Below, in pieces: positions 45,052 through 53,228 of a stretch of DNA of 64,000 nucleotides (the stretch's first letter is position 1; the number at the start of each line of letters is the position of its first letter). The DNA comes from Maricaulis sp963975345 (GTDB lineage Bacteria > Pseudomonadota > Alphaproteobacteria > Caulobacterales > Maricaulaceae), in assembly GCF_963975345.1 (NCBI RefSeq), contig NZ_CAXBGE010000004.1, forward strand, positions 62,001 to 126,000, written 5' to 3'. The position numbers and the translations under genes are program-made. The notes below the pieces were generated by a model that saw only the letters and a program-made list of their open reading frames with translations, had not been told where the DNA came from and ran no database searches.

Positions 45052-47360
45052 AGCCTGAGCCGTTCTGCGCCCTCCGGCATGGCGTCTGGATCCCAATCCG
45101 TGCGGACCTCGAAATACTCGCCGCGTGCCCATAAGGGGGCCAGATCGGCATAATGGCGCGACATCACATTGCCCGACTGGCCGGTGGTGATCATGAAGCG
45201 CGAATTATTCATATCCGACAGATCATACAGCGAGCGGTAGGACGGTCCGTGCGTGACGGCATAACCGGTCTGGCGGAAGGAGAAGGGCGCGACATTGACC
45301 GTCGAGCCGTCGCCGGGCACCGGCGTGGTGATGGTGAACCAGTCCTTCAGCACCGGAAAGCTGGAAAATGGCGTGTGGTCGCTGCGGGCGTAATGCACAT
45401 CGCCCCACTGCCAGGCCGCGATGTCAGGGCCTTGGGCGGCGACCGTATTGGCGATCGCGTCGTCGAGCGAGGCACCGAGCAATTCATGGCAGGTCTCGAC
45501 ATCGCTGGTGTTGACGTCATCGCACCAGGCGCCGAGATCGCCGGTCAACACGTCCATCATGAAGACGCGGCGGTCGGCATACCAGCGATTGAATTGCGTC
45601 CCGAGTTCGTCGGCATAAACGCGCCGTTGCAGCTCGACCATCCAGGCTGAATAGATCAGCGGTTGCGGCTCATCGACCGCCATGTCGGCATCCCAGTCCT
45701 GCAGCAAAGCGAGCGCGTCTCGCCCGGCCGTCGTCATTGGTTCCGCCGTCAGCAGAACCGGCAGGATGCGCAGGGCCATGTCCGAAACGGTATCGGTCTG
45801 CAGGGCCTGCAGGCTGTCGAGATCATGGCGCGGCTGCGCCTCAATGCCGTGATAGATCCGACGGATGCGGCTGACGCCATACCATTCATTGGTCAGGTAA
45901 TAGGGATAGGCATCCGGCACGATCATATTATTGGCGGTCGCGATGAAGCCGCGTGTCGGATTGCGTGTGTGCGGCAGGTCATCGAAGGGAATGGTCGAGA
46001 CCCAGTCGCCAGACCCATCGCGCACGGGGATCCGCGCAGGTGCGTAAAAGCCGATATCGCCATCGGTAGCGGCGAACACCATATTCTGTTGCGGCGCGAC
46101 GAAACTGCGCACGGCATTGACGAAATCATCCCAGCCGCGACCGCTGGAAATCGCCATGCCGACACCGGGCGTGGTGTCATCGGGCTCGTCGAGCATCCAT
46201 TGCAGGGCGAAGAAATCGGCACCCTCGGGCAGCGGGTAGTTGAAATGCTCCGGATCGAGTACCGGCCCGGTCGCGGTTTCGCGGCGGGTGATGGTGACGT
46301 CCGCGCCGAAGCGGACATGGATGATCTCCTCGCGGCTGCCGGTGACATCGGCCTGCGTCGCTGGATGCAGATCACCAACATCAGGGCCGGTATTGGTGAA
46401 GCCCCAGGCGATGGTGTCATTGCGGCCCAGCGTCACGAAGGGCGTGCCGGGCAGGGTGGCTCCGACGGTCGAGCCCTGCGGCGTGGTCACGCTGGCGAGA
46501 TACCAGATATCCGGTGCTTTCAGGCCCAGATGTGGGTCATTGGCCAGGATCGGTGCGCCGGTCGTGGTGCGGCTGGCGGCGAGGACCCAATTATTGGAGC
46601 CGTCCCGGCCGGGATCTTCAGGCCCGATTGCGGGGGCAGGGCTTTCAATCCCGGTGTCAGCCGGCGCGCCCGTCAAACCAAGATCAGCCATGCTCAATGA
46701 GCGCGGCGCATCGGCGGGGTAGCGGCCGATGAATTCCTCGGTTCTCTCGGCACCGAGTACGGCTTCGAGCGCTGCGCGGGCCGGCTCTTGGAACGCATTG
46801 CCGAACAGGTCGAGCGCAATCGCCTTGAACACGGTGACGGTGTCTGCCGGGGTCCAGGGTTCCGGTGCAAACATCAGGATCTGGTATTCCGGCGGAGCGA
46901 CATAGCCCGGTGCGGAGATGATGGCGTTGACGCCGTCGCTATAGGCTTGCAGCGCGGCTTGCACGTCGGCGGGAAGATTGCTGACCGAAGCCTCTGCGGC
47001 ACTGGCCAGTCCCATGGTGCGAAAGAAAATATCGGTATCGAGCGTGCTGGCGCCGAGAATTTCCGACAACCGGCCGCGAATCGCACGCCGGGTAATCTCC
47101 ATCTGCCACATTCGGTCCTGGGCATGGGCGGCGCCAAGCGCGTAATAAGCATCATGGGCATTGGCGGCGAAGATATGCGGCACACCATGCGCGTCGCGCA
47201 CGATATCGGCCGGCGCTTCGAGCCCTGCCATATCGAGCGTGCCGGTGGTTTGCGGCAGCGAGGCATAGAGCCGGTTGGCGAACACCAGTGCGAACACCAC
47301 GATCGCGGCGAGAAGGATGCCAACGGCGATGCCGGTTTTGCGCAATACTGATTTGATCAT
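45033..47360 (-). CDS. Penicillin acylase-family N-terminal nucleophile hydrolase
   Basis: A 775-residue Ntn-hydrolase, likely exported or anchored by one N-terminal hydrophobic segment (residues about 9-29), that self-cleaves before the nucleophile S255 (RDGSNNWVLAASRT). The alpha-chain region has VPHIFAANAHDAYYALGAAHAQDRMWQMEITRR (partial signature). NDPHLGLKAPDIWYLASV is the beta-chain block after the nucleophile. Members hydrolyse penicillin side chains, cephalosporins or N-acyl homoserine lactones; quorum-quenching acylases are the closest plausible activity, but the substrate is not readable. The start at 47360 has GGGGAG about 8 bases upstream. Confidence 0.9.
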   Translation of the reverse strand: MIKSVLRKTGIAVGILLAAIVVFALVFANRLYASLPQTTGTLDMAGLEAPADIVRDAHGVPHIFAANAHDAYYALGAAHAQDRMWQMEITRRAIRGRLSEILGASTLDTDIFFRTMGLASAAEASVSNLPADVQAALQAYSDGVNAIISAPGYVAPPEYQILMFAPEPWTPADTVTVFKAIALDLFGNAFQEPARAALEAVLGAERTEEFIGRYPADAPRSLSMADLGLTGAPADTGIESPAPAIGPEDPGRDGSNNWVLAASRTTTGAPILANDPHLGLKAPDIWYLASVTTPQGSTVGATLPGTPFVTLGRNDTIAWGFTNTGPDVGDLHPATQADVTGSREEIIHVRFGADVTITRRETATGPVLDPEHFNYPLPEGADFFALQWMLDEPDDTTPGVGMAISSGRGWDDFVNAVRSFVAPQQNMVFAATDGDIGFYAPARIPVRDGSGDWVSTIPFDDLPHTRNPTRGFIATANNMIVPDAYPYYLTNEWYGVSRIRRIYHGIEAQPRHDLDSLQALQTDTVSDMALRILPVLLTAEPMTTAGRDALALLQDWDADMAVDEPQPLIYSAWMVELQRRVYADELGTQFNRWYADRRVFMMDVLTGDLGAWCDDVNTSDVETCHELLGASLDDAIANTVAAQGPDIAAWQWGDVHYARSDHTPFSSFPVLKDWFTITTPVPGDGSTVNVAPFSFRQTGYAVTHGPSYRSLYDLSDMNNSRFMITTGQSGNVMSRHYADLAPLWARGEYFEVRTDWDPDAMPEGAERLRLQPALP

Positions 47361-47421
47361 GATGACTTGCTCCCCTGAGCGCGGGAGACTAGCAAGAGTG
47401 AAATCGAATTGGGAGTGTCTA

Positions 47422-48291
47422 ATGGCACGGTGCGCATTCTTGGGTCTCGGTGTGATGGGCTTTCCGATGGCGGGCCATCTGGTGAAAGCGGGACATGAGG
47501 TCACGGTCTGGAACCGGACGGCAAGCAAGGCGGCCAACTGGGCGACGCAACACGCTGGCACGGCCGCCGCGACGCCGCAGGCGGCCGTGGAAGCCGCCGA
47601 ATTCGTCTTCTTTTGCCTCGGTGATGATCCCGATGTGCGCATCGTCGCCGACCGGGTGATCCCGGCCATGCAACGCGGCGCCATTCTGGTTGACCACACC
47701 ACCGCTTCCGCCGAACTGGCGCGCGAGCTCGATGTAGAGGCGCGCGCTGCCGGCATCGGCTTTATCGATGGTCCTGTTTCTGGTGGCCAGGCCGGAGCCG
47801 AGAATGGGCAATTGACCATCATGTGCGGTGGCAGCGAGGCCGATTTTGCCCGCGCACAGCCGGTGATGGATGCCTATGCCAAAGCGGCCTCGCTGATCGG
47901 GTCGGCTGGTTCGGGGCAATTGGCCAAAATGGTCAACCAGATCTGCATTGCCGGCATCGTCCAAGGCCTGTCGGAAGGCCTGCATTTCGCTCAATGCGCC
48001 GGGCTCGACCCGGCCAAGGTGATCGGTGCCATCTCCAAGGGCGCGGCGCAATCCTGGCAGATGGAAAATCGTTGGCAAACCATGGTCGCGGGCAAGTTCG
48101 ATTATGGTTTCGCGGTTGATTGGATGCGCAAGGATTTACGCATTACGCTGGGTGAAGCAGGGCGCAACGGGGCCGAGCTTCCGGTCGCAGCGCTGGTCGA
48201 TCAGTTCTATGCCGAGATCCAGGATGCCGGTGGTAGCCGCTGGGACACGTCGAGCCTGATTTTCCGCCTGCAACCCCCTGGAAAAGGCTGA
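47422..48291 (+). CDS. NAD-binding beta-hydroxyacid dehydrogenase (3-hydroxyisobutyrate dehydrogenase-like)
   Basis: A 289-residue member of the beta-hydroxyacid dehydrogenase family. The dinucleotide motif is AFLGLGVMGFPMAGHLVKAGH, the substrate motif is FIDGPVSGGQAGAENGQLTIM, and the catalytic Lys is in SGQLAKMVNQICIAG. It differs from the true mmsB copy at 57.6 kb and may act on glyoxylate, tartronate semialdehyde or succinate semialdehyde; these are the usual alternatives. The start at 47422 has GGGAGTG upstream. It diverges from the acylase gene and is followed by the DUF389 gene after 4 bases. Confidence 0.88.
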   Translation: MARCAFLGLGVMGFPMAGHLVKAGHEVTVWNRTASKAANWATQHAGTAAATPQAAVEAAEFVFFCLGDDPDVRIVADRVIPAMQRGAILVDHTTASAELARELDVEARAAGIGFIDGPVSGGQAGAENGQLTIMCGGSEADFARAQPVMDAYAKAASLIGSAGSGQLAKMVNQICIAGIVQGLSEGLHFAQCAGLDPAKVIGAISKGAAQSWQMENRWQTMVAGKFDYGFAVDWMRKDLRITLGEAGRNGAELPVAALVDQFYAEIQDAGGSRWDTSSLIFRLQPPGKG

Positions 48292-48295
48292 AACC

Positions 48296-49315
48296 ATGCG
48301 CCTGTTTGAGCTGAGCATGGCCGATGGCGATAACGTAGGCCCGGTGCATCAGGCCGTGCTCGCGACCAATCCACTCGATTGCAGTCTCAGCGATGCCGAT
48401 TCCGGCGGGCGGCGACTGATGCGGATGGTGTTCAGCGAGGGTGACGGGCAAAAAGCGCTCGACGCCATCTCGACCATGCTGGAACACCAGGACGATTGGC
48501 GTCTGGTTGTTTTACCGGTCGAGGCCAGCCTGCCCAAACAGGCTGAAGAAGACCCGGAAGTGAAGAAGCAGCACCGCATGGTGGCGTTGCGCGAAGAGAT
48601 TTATCAGGACATCGAGGCGGGCACGAAGCTCGACCGTGATTTTCTGATCCTGACGGCGCTTTCAACCATTGTGGTCGTGTTTGGACTGGCTGCCGATAAT
48701 GTCGCCGCCGTGATCGGCGCGATGGTGATCGCCCCCTTGCTCGGCCCGATCCTCGCCTTTGCACTCGGCTCGGCCTTGGGCGATTTCGAACTGATGACCA
48801 AAGCCTCGCGCACGGCGTTGTCAGGCCTCTTCCTGGGGATGGCGATCTCGGTCGTGATCGGCCTGGTGTTTGACGTCAATCTTGGCTCGACCGAGCTGAC
48901 CAGTCGGACGATCGTTGGTCTGGATTCGACTGCGCTGGCGCTCGCCTCGGGCGCGGCAGCGGCGTTGTCGATTGTCGCCGGTCTGCCCTCTACCTTGGTC
49001 GGGGTGATGGTGGCGGTGGCGCTCTTGCCGCCGGCGGCCTCGACTGGCCTGTTTGCCGGTTCGGGAGACTTCCCGTTGGCGGCGCGCGCGGGCCTGCTGT
49101 TGATGATCAATATCGTCAGCGTCAATCTGGCAGCCCTGCTGGTCTTCTTCTTCAAGGGCGTACGCCCGCGAACCTGGCTGGAACGCCGCTCGGCCAAGCG
49201 CTCGGTCTTGATCAATGCCGCCGTCTGGGCGGTGCTGATTGTGGCGCTGACCCTGGTGGCTGTATATCTGACAGTCCCTGGCGTGCCGGAAGTGCCCGGC
49301 GTGCCGCGGCCATGA
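48296..49315 (+). CDS. DUF389 membrane protein
   Basis: A 339-residue protein of the DUF389/TIGR00341 type. The N-terminal about 100 residues are soluble. Six or so helices then follow from FLILTALSTIVVVFGLAADN, with the conserved block VAAVIGAMVIAPLLGPILAF and VGVMVAVALLPPAASTGLFAG. It was named a putative cation or hydrophobic-compound permease in related genomes, without proof. The end overlaps the next start (ATGA). Confidence 0.88.
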   Translation: MRLFELSMADGDNVGPVHQAVLATNPLDCSLSDADSGGRRLMRMVFSEGDGQKALDAISTMLEHQDDWRLVVLPVEASLPKQAEEDPEVKKQHRMVALREEIYQDIEAGTKLDRDFLILTALSTIVVVFGLAADNVAAVIGAMVIAPLLGPILAFALGSALGDFELMTKASRTALSGLFLGMAISVVIGLVFDVNLGSTELTSRTIVGLDSTALALASGAAAALSIVAGLPSTLVGVMVAVALLPPAASTGLFAGSGDFPLAARAGLLLMINIVSVNLAALLVFFFKGVRPRTWLERRSAKRSVLINAAVWAVLIVALTLVAVYLTVPGVPEVPGVPRP

Positions 49316-49866
49316 ATGAGGCGAAGATGACTCAATCCAACACAAACGCCGCAAATGGTCTGATTCGCACTGATCCGGTTGCGATGGGAGTTTGGCAGCG
49401 CTTGACCAAAGGTTTCGCGACCTGGCGGCTGATTGTTCTGTCCGGTTTTACCCGGCGCGGCGCGCACCATTTCGGGAATGATCATCTCACGCCCCTCAAC
49501 AAGGCGGTCCACTGGAAAATCGGGCTGGGCCTGCTCGGCGGGCTGGACGACGGCCAGATTGATTTCCTCAAGACCTATGCTGAGCTGAATGCCAGCAGGG
49601 TTGAACGCTCATTTAGAACCTACGCCTTGATCCTGGTCACAATCCCGGTTGGTGCGACCGTCGGGATCAATGAGATCGACCCCGATATCTGGGAACAGGC
49701 TGGCTTCAGCCAGATTGAAACCGTCATCGTTATTCTGGGTGTCTGGGCCGTCGCCGTCGGGATCTTGATGGCCGCCGCTTGGCGCGCTCGCGATTTGGCC
49801 GACCTCTTGTGTTTCGAACAGGCGCGCCGGGTTCTGGCCCGTGCAAACCGGACTTCGTCAGCATGA
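49312..49866 (+). CDS. Small membrane protein, unknown
   Basis: A 184-residue protein. Two hydrophobic segments are visible near residues 102-118 (TYALILVTIPVGATVG) and 136-152 (TVIVILGVWAVAVGIL); the first about 90 residues are soluble. I do not recognise a family. It overlaps the DUF389 stop by 4 bases and the next gene start by 4, so it is coupled inside a membrane-protein operon. An alternative start at 49327 has a GAGG 5 bases upstream. Confidence 0.75.
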   Translation: MNEAKMTQSNTNAANGLIRTDPVAMGVWQRLTKGFATWRLIVLSGFTRRGAHHFGNDHLTPLNKAVHWKIGLGLLGGLDDGQIDFLKTYAELNASRVERSFRTYALILVTIPVGATVGINEIDPDIWEQAGFSQIETVIVILGVWAVAVGILMAAAWRARDLADLLCFEQARRVLARANRTSSA

Positions 49867-50492
49867 ATGTCGGCACCGTCTTTTTGATCCTGGATTTCGC
49901 CGGGATCGGATTCTTTGCTTTTTCCGGCGGCATGCTGGCAGCGCGCAAATCGCTCGACCCGTTTGGGGCGGCGATCCTCGGCGCTGTCGCGGGCATGGGC
50001 GGCGGTACTTTGCGCGATGTTTTGCTGGGTGATCTGCCCGTCTACTGGATCGTTGAGCCGAAATATCTCTGGATCGCGCTCGGCGGTGCCTTGCTGGGTT
50101 ATTTCCTGGCGCCAGGCGCGCAATGGCTGGCGACGCGGCGCATCGTGCTGATCTGGGCCGATGCGATCGGGCTGGCGGTTTTTTGCGTGCTCGGTGCTCG
50201 AGCCGGCCTTGATGCCGGGGCCCACTGGACGATCGCGCTTTTGACCGGGGTGATGAGCGCAGCCTTTGGCGGGCTGTTGCGCGACATCATCGTCAATGAT
50301 GTGCCGCTGGTCTTGCGCGAGGATATCTATGCGCTTGCGGCTCTGGCCGGCGCGGCGGCCTATGTCGCCGGCATGGCACTGGGCCTTGACCCCAGCGCCG
50401 TGACCATCGGCTCTGCGGTGCTTGCCTTCGTGCTGCGCGGCTGCGCCATTCAATTCAAATGGTCATTGCCCGCGATCATGCTGGGCGATTGA
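49863..50492 (+). CDS. TRIC-type (UPF0126) small cation channel family protein
   Basis: A 209-residue integral membrane protein. It comprises two related three-helix repeats, with GAVAGMGGGTLRDVLLGDLPV in the first and GVMSAAFGGLLRDIIVNDVPLVLRE in the second, the hallmark of prokaryotic trimeric intracellular cation channels. The start at 49863 overlaps the previous stop. In the operon with the DUF389 gene it might help balance ions across the inner membrane (inference). Confidence 0.9.
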   Translation: MNVGTVFLILDFAGIGFFAFSGGMLAARKSLDPFGAAILGAVAGMGGGTLRDVLLGDLPVYWIVEPKYLWIALGGALLGYFLAPGAQWLATRRIVLIWADAIGLAVFCVLGARAGLDAGAHWTIALLTGVMSAAFGGLLRDIIVNDVPLVLREDIYALAALAGAAAYVAGMALGLDPSAVTIGSAVLAFVLRGCAIQFKWSLPAIMLGD

Positions 50493-50505
50493 GCGGCTTG
50501 GACGC

Positions 50506-50542
50506 AAAAAGGCCCGGCGTCACCGCTGGGTGACGCCGGGCC
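50506..50542 (-). terminator. Intrinsic terminator of the GNAT gene
   Basis: A perfect 14-bp stem, GGCCCGGCGTCACC (50511-50524) with GGTGACGCCGGGCC (50529-50542), closed by a 4-base loop. On the minus strand it is followed by TTTTT (the A5 at 50506-50510), a textbook terminator just past the GNAT stop. The TRIC-type gene ends about 18 bases to the left, so the hairpin may also stop it without a T-tract. Confidence 0.9.
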
Positions 50543-50548
50543 GGTCGG

Positions 50549-51025
50549 CTAGCCGCCGCGCTGCTTGGTCATGCGTACCATCGCGATCCCGTAATCGGGG
50601 TCGGTGAAGGCTTCGCCCAGTGCCCAGCCATGCTTGGCGTAGAAATCCACCGCCTGGTGATTATCCCGAAAACTTTCGAGACTGATCAGCGCGTGTTCCG
50701 CGAACAGGATGGATTCTGCATCCGCCAACAGCACTGCGCCGACGCCGCTGCGATGCCGCTCCAGCGTCACCATCATCAGATCGACGCTATTGTCGCGCAG
50801 GGCGCAGGCACCGATCACCTCGCCATCAGCCACGGCGACGCGGGTGAAGGCATTGCGCTCGGTATAGTAGTGAGGCACCGCCCCGGAGGCGATATAGCCC
50901 TCCACCATGTCCGCTCCGATGACGTCGGGATATTTGGCTCGGATCGTTTTGTAGGAGAGGGCAGTGAGCGGCTCGACATCGTCCGGCCTGGCCGGACGAA
51001 GGTGTAGGTTTGGGTTATTTTTCAA
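50549..51025 (-). CDS. GNAT-family N-acetyltransferase
   Basis: A 158-residue acetyltransferase. The acetyl-CoA motif A region is SVDLMMVTLERHRSGVGAVLLADAE, with the pyrophosphate loop R-x-x-G-V-G and VDFYAKHGWALGEAF as motif B. The substrate is not predictable; acceptors in this family include amino-glycosides, polyamines and protein lysines. The start is a TTG at 51025 with AGGA about 8 bases upstream, unusual but best supported. It has its own hairpin leader (51092-51114) and terminator. Confidence 0.85.
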   Translation of the reverse strand: MKNNPNLHLRPARPDDVEPLTALSYKTIRAKYPDVIGADMVEGYIASGAVPHYYTERNAFTRVAVADGEVIGACALRDNSVDLMMVTLERHRSGVGAVLLADAESILFAEHALISLESFRDNHQAVDFYAKHGWALGEAFTDPDYGIAMVRMTKQRGG

Positions 51026-51091
51026 TGGTCTGTTCCTGAAATAGAAAAGCGGTCCGCGCCGGCATGGCCAGGCGGAATGGGGTTTTCAAAC

Positions 51092-51114
51092 CAGCCCGCT
51101 GCGTCAGCGGGCTG
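51092..51114 (-). promoter_or_regulatory. Hairpin in the leader of the GNAT gene
   Basis: A perfect 10-bp stem, CAGCCCGCTG (51092-51101) with CAGCGGGCTG (51105-51114) and a 3-base loop, followed on the minus strand by GGTTTGAAAACC, itself able to pair. It lies about 67 bases upstream of the GNAT start. It resembles an attenuator or RNA-level element, but no alternative pairing or leader peptide was worked out. Confidence 0.4.
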
Positions 51115-51206
51115 TATCAGGACTCAGAGATAAGGCGCATAAACGCTCCAATTGAAGGTGATCAAAGCTAGATCGGCCCGCTGACCCGGTCAATTGGGCT
51201 CGGGCG

Positions 51207-51236
51207 AAAAAAAAGCCCCGGACGATTCCCGGAGCT
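51207..51236 (-). terminator. Intrinsic terminator of the small membrane-protein gene
   Basis: On the minus strand AGCTCCGG pairs with CCGGGGCT (one G-T wobble, 8-bp stem) around a 7-base loop, followed by TTTTTTTT (the A8 at 51207-51214). It sits about 30 bases after the stop of the gene at 51266. Confidence 0.88.
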
Positions 51237-51265
51237 CTTTTCATTGCTGTTGATGTGTTCAAGCG

Positions 51266-51592
51266 TTATTCGCTCGCGGCCATGCCCGGCACGAGGCGCT
51301 CAACGGTGGCCATGATGATGACCATCAGCGATGCCGCTGACAGCACCGCACCGTAATTGGTGAAGATGCCCGTCAGATATTCGCCCGCTGTTGGAATGGC
51401 GCCGAGAGCACCGGCTCCGCCCATCAGGAAAATGGCGGCCAGGATGACGGCGCGGCGATGATCGCCCTTGATGAAATAGCCGCTGACCAAGCCGACAATG
51501 GCCAGGATCAACCCTGCCATTTCGAATGAGATGAATGCGAACAGGATTGCGACGATTGCCGCAATGGCCCAGATGATTTTGTCCAGTGACAT
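51266..51592 (-). CDS. Small membrane protein, unknown
   Basis: A 108-residue protein that is almost entirely hydrophobic, with four likely helices (residues about 5-20, 22-40, 50-65 and 80-98) and short loops such as FIKGDHRR. I do not recognise the family. The start at 51592 is chosen because GGGGAG lies 6 bases upstream; the longer frame adds 41 unsupported residues. It has its own terminator, so it is probably monocistronic. Confidence 0.75.
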   Translation of the reverse strand: MSLDKIIWAIAAIVAILFAFISFEMAGLILAIVGLVSGYFIKGDHRRAVILAAIFLMGGAGALGAIPTAGEYLTGIFTNYGAVLSAASLMVIIMATVERLVPGMAASE

Positions 51593-51747
51593 GTGTGTCT
51601 CCCCAGGGTGATTATTGGAACAACGCCCGTCAACCACAACACATCGCCAAACGTTACGCCCGATATTGAAGGCGACGCAAGTGTAATTCGGCAAGATGTT
51701 GTGGATTGCCACCAAGAGTGCGCTATATCTGGGATTTGACCTTTACG

Positions 51748-52890
51748 TCAGCGCGTCTGTGCCAGCGCCTGTTCAAGATCGGCGAGCAAGTCTTCTGCCC
51801 GTTCCAGCCCGGCCGAGACGCGCACCAGATCGTCCGGCGTCGGGCTCGCCGGGCCTTCGATCGGCTTGCGATGCTCGATCAGGCTCTCCACCCCGCCCAG
51901 CGAAGTGGCCTGGATGAAGAGCTTGGTGCCGGAGGCGAGCTTGCGCGCCGCCTCGTATCCGCCCTTGAGCCTCAGCGAGAACAGGCCGCCGAATCCGCCC
52001 GTCATTTGACGCGCGGCGATGGCGTGGCCCGGGTGGGTCGACAGGCCGCAATACAACACAGCGTCGAGGGCGGGATGGCCGGTGAGTTTCTGCGCCAGAA
52101 ACAGCGCCGTCTCGCTCTGGCGGGCAAAACGGACCCAGAGCGTGCGCAGGCCGCGCAGCATCAGCCAGGTCTCAAAAGCGCCCGGAATGGCGCCGGTGCG
52201 GGTGTGGATCTCGGTGATCTCGGCCCAACGATCATTGAGCTCGCGCGTTGCCAGAACGCCGGCGAGCACGTCGGAATGGCCGTTGAGATATTTGGTCGCC
52301 GAATGCATCACGATATCGGCGCCCAGGGCCAGCGCCTGGGTGGTGCAGGGCGGGGCACAGGTTGAGTCGATCGCCAGTGTCGCGCCCGCCGCATGGGCAA
52401 TTTCGGCACTCGCCGCAATATCGACAATCGCCCAGGACGGATTGGCAGGGCTTTCAATCCAGACCAGATCGGTGCCCGGCTTGCAGGCGGCTTTCAGCGC
52501 GGCCTCATCGCCGGGCGCGACCAGATCGAGCGTGATGCGGCCCTTCGCGGCAGCGCGTTGCAGCAGCGCCTTGGCGCCGTAATACATCTCGCTCTGCGCC
52601 ACGACATGCCCGCCCGTTGGCACGCTCTCGACCACCGCCGCAATCGCCGCCATGCCGGAGGCAAACAGCTTGGCCTCCGGCGCGCCTTCCAGCATCGCCA
52701 GCACCCGCGCCGCCTGAAACTCGTTCGGCCCCGCCGGCCGGCGATAATCCGTCTCGCCGATCAGCTGGTTATCGGCATCGCGCGCAAAGGTCGTCGCCGG
52801 ATGGATCGGCGGGATCACGGCACCGGTGGCGGCGTCGATGGCGTGCATCGCCTGGGCAGTGAGGGATTCGCGGGAGGGGGGCTTGGTCAT
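51748..52890 (-). CDS. Cys/Met-metabolism PLP enzyme (cystathionine gamma-synthase/beta-lyase family)
   Basis: A 380-residue PLP-dependent trans-sulfuration enzyme. The PLP lysine is in IVMHSATKYLNGHSD, and the aspartate that contacts PLP nitrogen is in ATLAIDSTCAPPCTT. The substrate/PLP block SGMAAIAAVVESVPTGGHVVAQSEMYYGAK is present only in part here. The family includes metB, metC, mgl and metZ; sequence alone does not fix which. Its start overlaps the stop of the small membrane gene upstream (ATGA). No SAM riboswitch could fit because the genes overlap. Confidence 0.88.
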   Translation of the reverse strand: MTKPPSRESLTAQAMHAIDAATGAVIPPIHPATTFARDADNQLIGETDYRRPAGPNEFQAARVLAMLEGAPEAKLFASGMAAIAAVVESVPTGGHVVAQSEMYYGAKALLQRAAAKGRITLDLVAPGDEAALKAACKPGTDLVWIESPANPSWAIVDIAASAEIAHAAGATLAIDSTCAPPCTTQALALGADIVMHSATKYLNGHSDVLAGVLATRELNDRWAEITEIHTRTGAIPGAFETWLMLRGLRTLWVRFARQSETALFLAQKLTGHPALDAVLYCGLSTHPGHAIAARQMTGGFGGLFSLRLKGGYEAARKLASGTKLFIQATSLGGVESLIEHRKPIEGPASPTPDDLVRVSAGLERAEDLLADLEQALAQTR

Positions 52891-53210
52891 TCTTCAGACT
52901 CTTTCACGACCACGTACCGGACGAACAAAAAGGCGGAGATGAGCGCGAAGACCACACTCATCCATACGGCAACTTCTCTAGGGAGATATCCAAGCATGTG
53001 GAGCGTGCCGAACAGGACCATTCCGGCCATCATTATCGCGATCGCCAATCGATTGTCGGCGCGAATCTGTTGATGGCACGACCAACATCGAATGGTGAGT
53101 GGGCCGGAAGCCATGTCGGAAAGGCGTTCGGTAAAGCTGCGTTGCGCCCACAATTTGGCGTAGGCTGCGGCGCCGCAATTTGGGCATGGTTTCGCCAGGC
53201 TAAAAGACAT
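52887..53210 (-). CDS. Small zinc-ribbon membrane protein, unknown
   Basis: A 107-residue protein with four N-terminal cysteines in a ribbon-like pattern: C-x2-C at KPCPNCGAAAY and C-x2-C at IRCWSCHQQIR. Two hydrophobic helices follow (about residues 54-75 and 79-100). It resembles small prokaryotic zinc-ribbon membrane proteins but no family was recognised. It is translationally coupled to the PLP enzyme gene downstream and separated by about 18 bases from hemB on the other side. Confidence 0.7.
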   Translation of the reverse strand: MSFSLAKPCPNCGAAAYAKLWAQRSFTERLSDMASGPLTIRCWSCHQQIRADNRLAIAIMMAGMVLFGTLHMLGYLPREVAVWMSVVFALISAFLFVRYVVVKESEE

Positions 53211-53228
53211 GCGACGTCCCCAAATCTC

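Noticed and set aside
51592..51747. Possible SAM-type riboswitch before the Cys/Met enzyme
   Set aside because: The enzyme gene reads leftwards from 52890, where its start overlaps another gene, so there is no leader to hold one; the 51593-51747 gap is upstream of a different gene.
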